Notes: generated from the sequence alone by a model not told the origin. A stretch of 64,000 nucleotides of DNA from Streptococcus pantholopis (GCF_001642085.1 NZ_CP014699.1:1860001-1924000), one strand, 5' to 3'. Positions 54,581 to 63,744 are shown, numbered from the stretch's first letter. Program-made: numbers and translations.

Positions 54581-55356
54581 TACAATTTCCCTAAGTCCCA
54601 AAACTTGTGCGGTTCTGCCAAATCAACCGAAACACTTGGGGCATAATCTGCCGCTTGCTGACGCAGAAGCTCTAAATGATTATCCGACTCTGTGTTTTCA
54701 GGACCGAACTGAGGCAGGTGGGTTAAAACCAGTTTCTTAACTCCGGCCTGAGCTGCGATTTCCCCAGCCTCCTTAGAAGTCAGATGGGCAGGGTGCCTTT
54801 CCTGACCTGCGTAAAGATAGACATCCGCTAAAAAGAGATCGGCTCCCGCAGTAAATGGGAGCAGCTCTTCAAAATAGCCGCTGTCTCCGGTAAAAACCAG
54901 TACCTGACCGCTCTCATGCTCCACAATACGCATGGCATAGCAGACAACCGGGTGTACAGTCTTAATAAAACTGATGGTAAAAGGTCCAATTGTTTCAGTC
55001 CCGTTCACATCATAAGCGATCCCCTGAGAAACACCCTCTAAAGTCAGTTTTGCAAACTCTCCCTCATCTTCATCGTGTCCATAGGTTGGCAGAACTCTAG
55101 GCTGCCAGAGATTTTTGGGGTAAAGCTGGCGGTAATGGCGAAGAACACCTAAATCAGCCACATGATCCGGGTGGTAATGGCTGATGATGACAGCATCCAA
55201 ATCCAAAGGACTGATTTCCTTTTCAAGCTCGTTAAGAGCACGGCTCCCTACATCCATCAAAAGCTGAAAACCATCTTCTCCAGTCAGCAGGTAAGAGGTC
55301 GTTCCTTGATTCTGATAGGGATAACCGCCCCAGCATCCTATTGTTGTTAATTTCAT
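54580..55356 (-). CDS. Metallo-beta-lactamase-fold hydrolase
   Basis: 258 residues starting MKLTTIGCWGGYPYQNQGTT. The metal motif SHYHPDHVADLG near residue 63, FTGDSGY and LTHLPQFG indicate the MBL fold, close to RNase Z-like and cyclic phosphodiesterase groups. Substrate unknown. Start at 55356 chosen for family fit; the frame extends to 55413. Coupled to tadA. Confidence 0.88.
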   Translation of the reverse strand: MKLTTIGCWGGYPYQNQGTTSYLLTGEDGFQLLMDVGSRALNELEKEISPLDLDAVIISHYHPDHVADLGVLRHYRQLYPKNLWQPRVLPTYGHDEDEGEFAKLTLEGVSQGIAYDVNGTETIGPFTISFIKTVHPVVCYAMRIVEHESGQVLVFTGDSGYFEELLPFTAGADLFLADVYLYAGQERHPAHLTSKEAGEIAAQAGVKKLVLTHLPQFGPENTESDNHLELLRQQAADYAPSVSVDLAEPHKFWDLGKL

Positions 55357-55412
55357 AGCAGTACCTTCTTTGCTTTTCTTAGCTTTATTATAACAAAAAA
55401 AGGACCGTCCCA

Positions 55413-55455
55413 AAATAAAAAGCCTTTAGAAAGAAACTTTCCAAAGACTTACCCC
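55413..55455 (-). terminator. Terminator of ctsR-clpC
   Basis: Minus-strand AGTCTTTGGAAAG...CTTTCTAAAGGCT then TTTTATTTTG, about 60 bases after clpC. Confidence 0.8.
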
Positions 55456-55509
55456 TGAGGCTAACCCACAAAACTCACCATGTATTCCTGAAGCAGGTCA
55501 GCTATTTTA

Positions 55510-57951
55510 TCAAGCAAGAGCAAATGCTAATTTCCCCTTAGAGAGGCCGATTTTAACAGTCCTGCCGCTGGTTAGCTCGCCTGAGAGCACTAACTCAGAC
55601 AGCCTGTCTTCAACTTGGGTCTGCAGCGCTCTGCGCAGAGGCCGGGCTCCCATTTCACTATCATAGCCATCCTGCGCCAGATACTTCAAGGCAGAAGGCT
55701 GGAATTTAAGAGTAATTCCTTTTTCTGCCAGATTGCGGATGAGCGGTGCTACCATAATCTTAACAATTTGCCGCATGTCATCCTGACTCAGGCTGTGGAA
55801 GACCACTGTTTCATCAATACGATTCAAAAATTCAGGGCGGTAGGCATGTTTGAGCTCTTCCAAAATCCGGCTCTGCATTGCTTGATAGTCCTGACTGACA
55901 GACTTGGCACCAAATCCGACAGTTTTGTCATCACGCAAGGCAGTTGCTCCTAAGTTGCTGGTCATAATGATAATGGTATTGGAAAAATCGACCTGACGGC
56001 CGCGGCTATCTGTCAGCATGCCATCGTCAAGAACCTGCAGCAAAACATTAAAAATATCCGGATGGGCTTTTTCCACCTCGTCAAAAAGGAGGACCGAATA
56101 AGGCTTGTTGCGAACTTTTTCAGTCAGCTCTCCGCCTTCTTCATAGCCAACATAGCCGGGAGGTGCCCCGTTGAGCCGGCTGGCTGCAAATTTTTCCATA
56201 TATTCAGACATATCAAAGCGAATAAGAGCCGACTCATCATCAAAAAGAACCTGTGCTAAAGCTTTGGCCAGCTCTGTCTTCCCAACACCTGTCGGTCCTA
56301 AAAACATAAAAGAACCAATGGGACGGCGGCCAGTCCGAATCCCGGACTGGTTGCGGCGAATAGCCCGGCTGATAGCTGAAACAGCAGCATCCTGTCCAAT
56401 AACTCGCTTGTGCAGCTCTTTTTCCAGATTAAGATATTTTTTGCTATCAGCCTGAGTCAGTTTTTCGACCGGAATTCCGGACAGCTTGCTGAGTGTACTC
56501 ATAATATCATCTTCTGTCACCAGTGTAGGTTCTAGCAAATGAACGGCTGCAGCCTCTTTTAAATACTGTGAAGCTTTTTTGAAATCTCCTTGCAAAATCG
56601 CTTCATCAGCAGGAGTTAAGTAGGCAGGCGCTTCTTTTTTGACCATGTTTTGCACCTGTGCGCTCGCTTCATCCAACAGGTCAATCGCCGAATCAGGCAA
56701 ATGTTTTCCTGTCAGATAGCGGCGGGCTGCTTTAACCGCTGCCAGAGCAGCTGCATCTGAAATAACGACATTGTGATAATCTTCGTAAGATTTTTTGAGT
56801 CCAAGCACAATCTCATAAGCTGCCTCTACACTAGGCTCTTCAATCAGTACTCTGGCGAAGCGCCGGGACAGAGCCGCATCCTTTTCGATATGCTTCTGAT
56901 ATTCCTCTTGAGTTGTTGCGCCAAGTGTCCGAAGACTCCCACGTGCCAGGGCAGGTTTAAGGATATTGGCTGCATCAAGCGTGCTGTCAATCCCGCTGCC
57001 AGACCCCATAATCGTATGCAGTTCATCAATAAAGAGAATAATGTGCCCATCTGCTTCAATATCCGCAATGATTTGGTTCATCCGCTCTTCAAAGTCCCCG
57101 CGGAAACGTGTCCCGGCAACCACACTCATCATATCCAGTTCAAGAACTTTCATATCCTGCAGTTCATAGGGAATGGCTCCGCTTACGATGCGCTGAGCTA
57201 AGCCGTAAGCAAGAGCTGTTTTCCCAACTCCGGCATCACCGACTAGGACCGGATTGTTTTTTGTTTTCCGACTGAGAATCTGTACCATACGGGAGATTTC
57301 TTTTTCCCGGCCGATAACAGGTTCCAGCCGCCCTTGGCGGGCCATTTCTGTCAAATCGCGCGTGAAATCGGAGAGCTCGCCTGCTGTTCCCGGCGGCTTC
57401 ATCATATCAGAAAAATTATTGTTCGGTCTTGCTTTTTTGGGCTTACGCAAGCCATGGATAGCCTTAAGGTCTTCTTTGGTGAATCCTGCCTGTCTCTCTA
57501 GAGATTTACGTAAATCCAATAAACGGATAGATTCGCCATCATCTTTCAATTTGAAGCCGACCATTTCTAAAAGTCGGGTAGCAAGGAGATCCATATTCAG
57601 CAGCATAGCAAATAAAACATGCTCTGTACCAATCTCTTTGGCTCCAGTCACCTGACTGATTCCGTCAGCCGTCTGCAGCAGACGCTTTAAAGCCGGAGAC
57701 TGCTCTATAAATTCAACTTCCTCTACTTGTTCTTTAGGAACTTTTCCAAGAGCCAAAATAGCAGCAGCTTCGTACTCCTCCAAACTGACATCAGCTTCAT
57801 ACTCCGCAAGACTGAGACCTGCAACAGAATCAGGAATAAAAGCCATGGCCAGCAAGATATGCCAGCTTTCAAGATATTGGCTGTCATAACGTGCAGCCTG
57901 ATAGAGGGCCAGTCTGAATACCTCCTGCATTTTAAACGAATAATTACTCAT
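55510..57951 (-). CDS. clpC: AAA+ chaperone ClpC
   Basis: Hsp100 unfoldase that works with ClpP in protein quality control. 813 residues: a double Clp_N domain (residues 1-140), first AAA module with GDAGVGKTALA (about 220) and FIDELHTIMGSG, a middle domain, and a second module with GPTGVGKTELAKAL and LLFDEVEKAHPD. I place the start at 57951 (MSNYSFKM) rather than the upstream ATG at 58005 inside ctsR. It follows ctsR by four bases. Confidence 0.96.
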   Translation of the reverse strand: MSNYSFKMQEVFRLALYQAARYDSQYLESWHILLAMAFIPDSVAGLSLAEYEADVSLEEYEAAAILALGKVPKEQVEEVEFIEQSPALKRLLQTADGISQVTGAKEIGTEHVLFAMLLNMDLLATRLLEMVGFKLKDDGESIRLLDLRKSLERQAGFTKEDLKAIHGLRKPKKARPNNNFSDMMKPPGTAGELSDFTRDLTEMARQGRLEPVIGREKEISRMVQILSRKTKNNPVLVGDAGVGKTALAYGLAQRIVSGAIPYELQDMKVLELDMMSVVAGTRFRGDFEERMNQIIADIEADGHIILFIDELHTIMGSGSGIDSTLDAANILKPALARGSLRTLGATTQEEYQKHIEKDAALSRRFARVLIEEPSVEAAYEIVLGLKKSYEDYHNVVISDAAALAAVKAARRYLTGKHLPDSAIDLLDEASAQVQNMVKKEAPAYLTPADEAILQGDFKKASQYLKEAAAVHLLEPTLVTEDDIMSTLSKLSGIPVEKLTQADSKKYLNLEKELHKRVIGQDAAVSAISRAIRRNQSGIRTGRRPIGSFMFLGPTGVGKTELAKALAQVLFDDESALIRFDMSEYMEKFAASRLNGAPPGYVGYEEGGELTEKVRNKPYSVLLFDEVEKAHPDIFNVLLQVLDDGMLTDSRGRQVDFSNTIIIMTSNLGATALRDDKTVGFGAKSVSQDYQAMQSRILEELKHAYRPEFLNRIDETVVFHSLSQDDMRQIVKIMVAPLIRNLAEKGITLKFQPSALKYLAQDGYDSEMGARPLRRALQTQVEDRLSELVLSGELTSGRTVKIGLSKGKLAFALA

Positions 57952-57955
57952 TTCC

Positions 57956-58411
57956 TTACCCTTTTCTGTCCAATCTTTGTAAAATTTTACGCAGCATCCG
58001 GGCACGAATCTCCGGACCCTCCTGGCCTAAAACATCATCAGATGAGGTGGCCAAAATAATCTGACCTTCCCGCCTGCTGATAATCTTTTCTTCAAATAAG
58101 AGCTGAATCAAATCCGTAAAGACTTGTTCACTGATTCGATCCCCAATAGTGGCCAACAAACTGCCCAGCATCTGGTGCTGATCAGAAAAACAAACTTTTT
58201 CAATACGAATGTACCCGCCGCCCCCCCGCTTACTTTCAACAACATAGCCGCGGCTTTCAGTGAAACGGGTTTTGATGACATAATTAATCTGACTGGGAAC
58301 AACACGGAAGGCATCTGCTAAATTAGAACGCTTTATTTCAGCAATCCCTGATTGAGCCAATAGTTGTTTGATATATTCTTCAATACTATCAGACGTATTT
58401 TTTGATGCCAT
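57956..58411 (-). CDS. ctsR: Class III stress gene repressor CtsR
   Basis: Dimeric winged helix repressor of clp genes. It has the N-terminal SDSIEEYIKQLL, the helix-turn-helix VVPSQINYVIKTRF, and the glycine-rich wing SKRGGGGYIRI that reads DNA and senses heat. 151 residues. First gene of the operon, with a CtsR box in its own promoter. Confidence 0.96.
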   Translation of the reverse strand: MASKNTSDSIEEYIKQLLAQSGIAEIKRSNLADAFRVVPSQINYVIKTRFTESRGYVVESKRGGGGYIRIEKVCFSDQHQMLGSLLATIGDRISEQVFTDLIQLLFEEKIISRREGQIILATSSDDVLGQEGPEIRARMLRKILQRLDRKG

Positions 58412-58432
58412 GACATTACTTCCTCCCAGCCG

Positions 58433-58458
58433 TTTGACTATAACTGACTTTTATTATA
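58433..58458 (-). promoter_or_regulatory. CtsR box and -10 of ctsR-clpC
   Basis: Minus-strand AGTCAGT-TAT-AGTCAAA (58433-58449), the heptad-N3-heptad form of CtsR operators, directly downstream of TATAAT (58453-58458). Indicates autoregulation. Confidence 0.85.
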
Positions 58459-58568
58459 CCAAAATTTACAGTAATTTAAAATGAAAACCGTTTATTTCAT
58501 CTGGGCCTACCTGAAAGAGCAGAAAAGACCATATCTGCATTTGTCTCGCTTATTTAAAGGGCTTTTAG

Positions 58569-58597
58569 TTGAGAATATTCACCGCTTAGGATAAAAT
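58569..58597 (+). promoter_or_regulatory. Promoter of the small export protein gene
   Basis: TTGAGA, 17-base spacer, TAAAAT. It lies so close to the ATG at 58603 that translation more likely begins at 58630. Confidence 0.65.
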
Positions 58598-58629
58598 GGA
58601 ACATGAACGAAAAGAAAGGTCACAAGTTC

Positions 58630-59094
58630 ATGCATTATTTTATTACATTTCTCATTTCAATGGTCCCTCTAATTGAGCTCAGAGGCGCTGTCCCTTATGC
58701 GATTGCTGCGGGTATTCCCATGTGGCAGGCTATCACAATCGGTGTTGTCGGCAACATGCTCCCCGTTCCCTTTATTTTTTTCTTTGCGCGCCGCGTTTTA
58801 GAATGGGGAGCAGATAAGCCTGTTATCAGCGGCTTTTTCACTTGGTGTTTGAAGAAAGGCCACAGCGGGGGGCAAAAGCTGAGCAAAGCAGCCGGAGAAA
58901 AAGGGCTTTTCTTGGCCCTGCTCCTCTTTGTCGGGATACCTATTCCAGGAACTGGGGCCTGGACCGGAACCTTGGCAGCCAGTATTTTGGACTGGGACTT
59001 TAAACGCAGCGTAGTCGCGGTTATGCTGGGGGTTATTCTGGCAGGATTTATTATGGCCTCCCTTACTGTACTGGGGCTTTCAGCTTTCCTGTAA
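58630..59094 (+). CDS. Small multidrug export family membrane protein
   Basis: 154 residues starting MHYFITFLISMVPLIELRGAVPYAI, with about four membrane segments and GIPIPGTGAWTGTLAA, the pattern of the Sm_multidrug_ex family (COG2426). Substrate unproven. AAAGG lies ten bases before this ATG; an upstream ATG at 58603 is too near the promoter. Confidence 0.82.
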   Translation: MHYFITFLISMVPLIELRGAVPYAIAAGIPMWQAITIGVVGNMLPVPFIFFFARRVLEWGADKPVISGFFTWCLKKGHSGGQKLSKAAGEKGLFLALLLFVGIPIPGTGAWTGTLAASILDWDFKRSVVAVMLGVILAGFIMASLTVLGLSAFL

Positions 59095-59110
59095 CTAAAA
59101 ACGGTATTAA

Positions 59111-59156
59111 AAAGCACCTAAAATTGGGGTTGTCCCCAGCTTTAGGTGTTTTTTTA
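59111..59156. terminator. Terminator, bidirectional
   Basis: AAAAGCACCTAAA...TTTAGGTGTTTTTTT after the export protein gene, with an inner GGGG/CCCC stem. Confidence 0.85.
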
Positions 59157-59194
59157 TTTGAAGCCAGAAAAATAAACAGCCCACTCAGCTCAAA

Positions 59195-59232
59195 AAAACT
59201 CTTACAGGCACCAAGTCCCGTAAGAATTTTTT
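59195..59232 (-). terminator. Terminator of rpsB-tsf
   Basis: Minus-strand ATTCTTACGGG...CCTGTAAGAGT then TTTTTTGAG, directly behind the tsf stop codon. Confidence 0.75.
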
Positions 59233-59235
59233 AAA

Positions 59236-60276
59236 TTAGCTGTTCAGGGCTTCTGCCATGGTTGCAGCAACTTCTGATTCAAAGTCGTTAGCAGCTTTTT
59301 CAATACCTTCTCCGACTTCAAAACGGGCAAAGTCTACAACTTTAGCGTTAACAGAATCTAGGTAAGCTTCGACCGTCTTACTGTCATCCATGATATAAAC
59401 CTGAGCCAGCAAGGTATATTCTTGGTCAACCTTAGTGTTATCAAGCAGAAAGCGCGCCATCTTGCCGGGAATAATTTTATCCCAAATTTTTTCAGGTTTG
59501 CCTTCAGCCTGCAGTTCTGCCTTGATATCTGCTTCAGCCTGAGCCAGCACATCATCAGTCAATTCAGCTTTTGAACCGTATTTCAGGAGCGGCAGAGCTG
59601 GCTTGTCAACCAGTGCCCGGCTTTCATTGTCCTGTTCAATCTTATGATTCATTTGGGCCAGTTCATCGCGGACAAACTGTGGATCCAGTTCCTTATAGGA
59701 TAAAACTTTTGGTTTCATCGCAGCAATATGCATGGATACTTGTTTAGCCAAAGCTTCGTCACCGCCGTCAAGCACGCTGATAACACCAATTCGGCCGCCA
59801 TTATGCTGATAAGCTCCGAAAGACTGCCCGTCAGTTTTTTCCAAAAGTGCAAAGCGGCGGAAAGAAATCTTTTCACCGATAGTGGCTGTCGCATTAACAT
59901 AGGCTGCTTCTAATGTTTCACCTGAAGCTGTTGTCAAGGCTAAAGCCTCTTCATTATTAGCCGGTTTGCCTTCAGCGATAACTTTGGCTGTTTCATTAAC
60001 CAATTCAGTAAACTGCGCATTTTTTGCTACAAAGTCTGTCTCAGCATTCACTTCTACAACTGCTGCAACATTGCCATCAACATAAACACCGGTCAAGCCT
60101 TCGGCTGCCACCCGGTCAGCTTTTTTAGCCGCCTTAGCCATTCCTTTTTCGCGGAGCAGCTCGATGGCCTTATCCATATCACCGTCGGTTTCAACCAGTG
60201 CTTTTTTAGCATCCATGACGCCGGCACCAGACTTTTCACGCAATTCTTTTACAAGGGCTGCAGTAATATTTGCCAT
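59236..60276 (-). CDS. tsf: Elongation factor Ts
   Basis: Nucleotide exchange factor for EF-Tu. The N-terminal UBA-like part starts [27 protein letters not shown], followed by the TDF motif [13 protein letters not shown]. 346 residues as in streptococci, which carry an extended C-terminal half. Downstream of rpsB. Confidence 0.97.
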   Translation of the reverse strand: MANITAALVKELREKSGAGVMDAKKALVETDGDMDKAIELLREKGMAKAAKKADRVAAEGLTGVYVDGNVAAVVEVNAETDFVAKNAQFTELVNETAKVIAEGKPANNEEALALTTASGETLEAAYVNATATIGEKISFRRFALLEKTDGQSFGAYQHNGGRIGVISVLDGGDEALAKQVSMHIAAMKPKVLSYKELDPQFVRDELAQMNHKIEQDNESRALVDKPALPLLKYGSKAELTDDVLAQAEADIKAELQAEGKPEKIWDKIIPGKMARFLLDNTKVDQEYTLLAQVYIMDDSKTVEAYLDSVNAKVVDFARFEVGEGIEKAANDFESEVAATMAEALNS

Positions 60277-60312
60277 TTGTGGTTTCCTCCAAAAATTAGT
60301 TCCTTTTATAAA

Positions 60313-60347
60313 AAATGGGGCAGAGCAGTTTGCCTGCTGCCCCTTTT
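60313..60347 (-). terminator. Attenuator-like hairpin between rpsB and tsf
   Basis: Minus-strand GGGGCAG...CTGCCCC followed by ATTTTTTATA. A terminator here would reduce tsf relative to rpsB. Confidence 0.65.
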
Positions 60348-60375
60348 GACGATACAGTCTGAATACTGTTTTGTC

Positions 60376-61152
60376 TTATTCGTTTGTTCCTTCAACAACC
60401 TCAACGATTTCTTCAATCGAATCAGCTTGAGTATCCGCCTGTGCTTCAGCAAAGTCAACTTCTGCATCTTCACCTTGGCGGCCTTCAATAACAGCATCGG
60501 CCAATTTAGAAGTAATCAGTTTAACAGCGCGAATCGCATCGTCATTAGCCGGAATGATGACATCGATATCATCAGGATCCGCATTAGTATCAACCATAGC
60601 GACAACAGGAATACCCAGCTTTTTAGCTTCTTTAACTGCAATTTGTTCCTTATGCGGGTCAACAACATAGATGACATCCGGAATCCGCGGCATGTCTTCG
60701 ATTCCGCCCAAGAATTTTTCCAGACGAGCCCGCTGTTTGTTAAGAAGCGCCACTTCTTTTTTAGGAAGAACATCAAAGGTGCCATCTTCTTCCATTGCCT
60801 TAATTTCTTTAAGACGGGCAATTCGTTTTTGGATAGTATCCCAGTTGGTCAGCGTTCCGCCCAGCCAGCGATGGTTAATATAAAACTGTCCGGCACGTTC
60901 TGCTTCTTCTTTAACAGCATCAGCAGCTTGTTTTTTCGTTCCTACAAAAAGGATAACCGCATCATTAGCTGCTGCGTCACGGACAAAATCATAGGCTTGG
61001 TCAGCTAACTTTACAGTTTGCTGCAAGTCAATAACATGAATCCCGTTACGCTCAGTAAAGATGTATTTTGCCATCTTAGGATTCCAGCGGCGTGTTTGGT
61101 GGCCGAAATGAACACCGGCCTCAAGAAGTTGTTTCATTGAAATAACTGCCAT
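60376..61152 (-). CDS. rpsB: 30S ribosomal protein S2
   Basis: Binds the 30S back near S1. [25 protein letters not shown] start, WLGGTLTNW and [16 protein letters not shown] motifs. 258 residues. First gene of the rpsB-tsf operon; AAAGGAG before the ATG. Confidence 0.98.
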   Translation of the reverse strand: MAVISMKQLLEAGVHFGHQTRRWNPKMAKYIFTERNGIHVIDLQQTVKLADQAYDFVRDAAANDAVILFVGTKKQAADAVKEEAERAGQFYINHRWLGGTLTNWDTIQKRIARLKEIKAMEEDGTFDVLPKKEVALLNKQRARLEKFLGGIEDMPRIPDVIYVVDPHKEQIAVKEAKKLGIPVVAMVDTNADPDDIDVIIPANDDAIRAVKLITSKLADAVIEGRQGEDAEVDFAEAQADTQADSIEEIVEVVEGTNE

Positions 61153-61667
61153 GAGTATTTCTCCTTTAAAAATGTTTTTTGCGACAGATTAATCCTGCCT
61201 GACCTCTTTCAGATATCTTCTTGCAGGCCCACTCTAAAAGAGCAACAGACCCACAATCCATCTAAAATGAGTATTTGCTGTTCATAACAGCCTTTTTACT
61301 ATATCAAATTTAAGAAAAAAATGCAAGAGTTTCGAAAAGGACACATAATTTGCTAAAATACTGGTTCGCCCATGCACTCATTTCCCATTACAATATAGAA
61401 TGAATTGTAAAAAAAGTATCTATCCCCTTACTGCTCAACCTTTAATGATATACAGCAATTAATTACGCTTTTGCATAACCTTTAGAGTAGCTTTAATTCA
61501 CGATTAATATAATCCACATTATCCATAAAGTTCTTTTGCTTATTTTTTGAGCTGTATTGATGGCTATTTAATTCCAATAGATTCTAAAATACTGCTTATT
61601 CCATATAAAAGATTCTATGTATACTTTTCCTTTCTTAATGAATGACTAAAAGCTGTATGATTTCTAA
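61153..61667. other. AT-rich intergenic region with decayed coding traces
   Basis: Contains the rpsB leader and promoter (to about 61310). From 61320 no intact ORF is seen. On the minus strand between 61460 and 61680 scattered fragments (HTAFSHSLRKEKYT, GISSILESIGIK) separated by stops suggest a dead small gene of unknown kind. Confidence 0.45.
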
Positions 61668-61931
61668 TTTTTTTTACTTTTCACTTCCATAATTCAACAA
61701 GAATGTGATATAACAGAAAGTGAGAAAACGCTTACTTCTCTTAAGACTCTTGAAATGTATCTGATTGATTCAGATGATATGATAATGTTACCTGGAGACT
61801 ATGGATATAAATTATCTGGTGATTTATTCTCGGGTTCATCTGGGGTATTGCTCGCTTTAGAAGCACTCGGAGGAAAAAGTTGGAAGAATTGGCTTCCACT
61901 TATTTCTGAAACCATGGACGTATTACTATGA
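61668..61931 (+). pseudogene. Possible C-terminal remnant of a LanKC lanthipeptide synthetase
   Basis: The frame opens after a stop without a start codon and has about 87 codons. It includes YLIDSDDMIMLPGDYGYKLS and GDLFSGSSGVLLALEALGG, then WLPLISETMDVLL before TGA. The SGxSGVLLAL pattern resembles the end of LanC-like domains. It lies directly upstream of two class III-like precursor genes in the same direction, as lanKC does in such clusters. Kinase and lyase domains are absent, so it cannot be a functional enzyme. Confidence 0.5.
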
Positions 61932-61966
61932 TCGGTTTGTTAGAAAGGTTAAATTAATATTATATT

Positions 61967-62010
61967 TATGTGACAAGGATGTTTTTTATGTAAATCAAAA
62001 CTTCTATAAT
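61967..62010 (+). promoter_or_regulatory. Putative promoter of the lanthipeptide precursors
   Basis: TATAAT at 62005-62010, 47 bases before the first precursor gene. Upstream, TATGTGACA-AGGA-TGTTTTTTA (61967-61988) looks like a degenerate ComR-type box plus T-tract, 16 bases from the -10. Confidence 0.4.
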
Positions 62011-62057
62011 AGATTAATTTTAGAGTAGCTCAGCTTATGATGCGAAAGGAGAATATA

Positions 62058-62177
62058 ATGAGGAACATTTTATCATTACAACAACTTAAAGTGAAAGAGA
62101 ATACTAAATTGATGGCAAAGTCATCAAAGAGTACAAACTGTAAAACTAGTAGTCATGCTAGCTGGTTTGTTTGTTAA
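62058..62177 (+). CDS. Class III lanthipeptide-like precursor 1 (39 aa)
   Basis: Starts MRNILSLQQLKVKENTKLMA. The ILSLQ at residues 4-8 matches the ILxLQ leader motif recognised by class III (LanKC) synthetases. The core from about residue 21 has S22-x2-S25-x2-C28 and S32-x2-S35-x3-C39, ending exactly at the last Cys. SxxSx2-5C is the pattern from which labionin or lanthionine forms, as in labyrinthopeptins. AAAGGAG lies six bases upstream. No complete synthetase is nearby, so modification would need an enzyme elsewhere. Confidence 0.82.
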   Translation: MRNILSLQQLKVKENTKLMAKSSKSTNCKTSSHASWFVC

Positions 62178-62233
62178 TAAAATCACGGTAATGTCCGAGT
62201 TTTCATTTAAAATCTTCAATAAAGGAGGAGAAA

Positions 62234-62374
62234 ATGAAGAAAATATTATCGTTGCAAACCATGTCCTCTGTTGAACAGGCTCGGTTTAGTAGTGCATCTA
62301 ACACCAGCATAATATGCAAAAAGCAAAGCTCAATTAGTTTATTTTTATGTGTTAAAACCACTACAAATAACTAA
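62234..62374 (+). CDS. Class III lanthipeptide-like precursor 2 (46 aa)
   Basis: Starts MKKILSLQTMSSVEQARFSS. It aligns with precursor 1 without gaps: ILSLQ at 4-8, S22-x2-S25-x2-C28 and S32-x2-S35-x3-C39, then an extra tail VKTTTNN. Apart from these positions the cores differ strongly, so selection has kept the ring pattern. AAAGGAGGAG lies three bases upstream. Transcribed with precursor 1 and ended by a terminator. Confidence 0.82.
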   Translation: MKKILSLQTMSSVEQARFSSASNTSIICKKQSSISLFLCVKTTTNN

Positions 62375-62424
62375 ATTTAATACAGGATACACTCTAAAAT
62401 TCTTTATATTAGTTTTATAATTTA

Positions 62425-62461
62425 AAAAAGCTCTATCAACAAAGATCATAGGGCTTTTTTG
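62425..62461 (+). terminator. Terminator of the lanthipeptide transcript
   Basis: AAAAAAGCTCTAT...ATAGGGCTTTTTT, about 50 bases after precursor 2. No export or immunity gene follows on this strand. Confidence 0.8.
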
Positions 62462-62548
62462 AAGTTTACAATTGCAATGAGATAAATTTTATTTCACTAT
62501 AGATAAAATACTGCATGAAACCAAAGCTTTCGGGAAAACACATCCATT

Positions 62549-63004
62549 TTAATCTTCATTCTCGCGTAATACTAATAAAATGTTTTTAGAAAAATTGGAA
62601 GAAATTTTCACGGAATTAATTGATTCAACTCTTATTTGTTTAACGGTGAAATATGTTTTACTTTGATATCTTATATTGAAATCGTGAAAAGTATTTTTTT
62701 CTATATCATGGAAATTATTGTCACTAAGACTAAAACTTGAGTCCTCAATATCTTTGATATCTTCTTTTGATGCCATTATATAAATATAACCAGAAAAATC
62801 TGACGATAAGTCTACTTCTTCTTCAGGCTTTAATTTAAATATTTCACTAATCTTTAGTCCTTCAATATCATCTGTTGGCATCTCTTGATTGATGTCTTTT
62901 TTTATTTCGTTTGCTGTATCGTTAATCCCTTCCACACATCCAGTAGATAAAAAGGACATAAGTAAAGATATTATGCATATTAAAGCTTTTTTACGGTTCA
63001 TCAT
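62549..63004 (-). CDS. Putative lipoprotein of unknown function
   Basis: 151 residues with an N-terminal signal (ICIISLLMSFLSTGC) whose Cys fits a lipobox, then a soluble, acidic part rich in Asp, Glu, Ser. Its start overlaps the XRE regulator gene by 14 bases, so it belongs to the same operon. No family recognised. Confidence 0.75.
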   Translation of the reverse strand: MMNRKKALICIISLLMSFLSTGCVEGINDTANEIKKDINQEMPTDDIEGLKISEIFKLKPEEEVDLSSDFSGYIYIMASKEDIKDIEDSSFSLSDNNFHDIEKNTFHDFNIRYQSKTYFTVKQIRVESINSVKISSNFSKNILLVLRENED

Positions 63005-63215
63005 CTCTTCTCCTTATATATTTCAAAATGTCACCAGGTTGGCAGTTAAGCTCTCTACAAATATTTAATAAAGTAGAAAATCGTATGCCTTTAGCTTTTC
63101 CCGTTTTCAAAATTGATAGGTTCGCCTCTGTTATATTAATCCTTTTTGCTAATTCCTTAGAAGTAAGTTTTCTAGATTTAATAATTTCGTCTAATTTAAT
63201 CTTTATTTCCTCCAT
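62991..63215 (-). CDS. Small XRE-family (Cro/CI) regulator
   Basis: 74 residues with one helix-turn-helix: LDEIIKSRKLTSKELAKRI, then TEANLSILKTGKAKGIRFSTL and the typical ending CRELNCQPGDILKY. Similar short regulators are often paired with a DUF2975 membrane protein, as here four bases upstream. A 25-base palindrome in the operon promoter is its likely operator. Confidence 0.88.
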   Translation of the reverse strand: MEEIKIKLDEIIKSRKLTSKELAKRINITEANLSILKTGKAKGIRFSTLLNICRELNCQPGDILKYIRRRDDEP

Positions 63216-63219
63216 ATCA

Positions 63220-63744
63220 TTAAATTATCTCCTCATTTTCCTTTTGTATGTCAAAGCTTTTTTTAAAAACAATAATTGCCAAATAATTAAACGCTAGGAA
63301 TATTATATTAATCAAATAGTTTTTTATAGAGAGATCGAACAGTTCACTAACATTTCCAACATTCAAATAATTAAATAGTAAATTCAAAAAAAAATGCAAA
63401 AGAGTAAGTCCACTTAGAAGAAAAGCTGATTTTTTTACTCCTTTTAAATTCTCTAAGCAAAAAAATCTATCCTTTTGGAAATTTTTTAATATTTTAATCC
63501 AAATATTTATTATTCTTGTAAGAATTAAACACATAGACATAGCAGCAAGAAGCACCAATAACGGATAAATTATAGGCAATTTAACTGTGAAATTCCCATA
63601 ATCAAGAGAAAAAACACCATGGCTATTCTGTCCTCCTAAAAAAACACCTACTATCCCTACTGCTAACGTATAAATAAGCAAGATAGCTAAACATTTAAAA
63701 AAAACTAGAACCGATTTGATTACTTTTAGCAATGTAGATTTCAT
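63220..63744 (-). CDS. DUF2975-type membrane protein
   Basis: 174 residues with four membrane segments, first MKSTLLKVIKSVLVFFKCLAI and later IWIKILKNFQKDRFF...ENLKGVKKSAF, the pattern of DUF2975 proteins. Start at 63744 with AAGGAG six bases upstream. First gene of a three-gene operon with the XRE regulator and lipoprotein. Possibly membrane stress or peptide sensing; unknown. Confidence 0.82.
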   Translation of the reverse strand: MKSTLLKVIKSVLVFFKCLAILLIYTLAVGIVGVFLGGQNSHGVFSLDYGNFTVKLPIIYPLLVLLAAMSMCLILTRIINIWIKILKNFQKDRFFCLENLKGVKKSAFLLSGLTLLHFFLNLLFNYLNVGNVSELFDLSIKNYLINIIFLAFNYLAIIVFKKSFDIQKENEEII

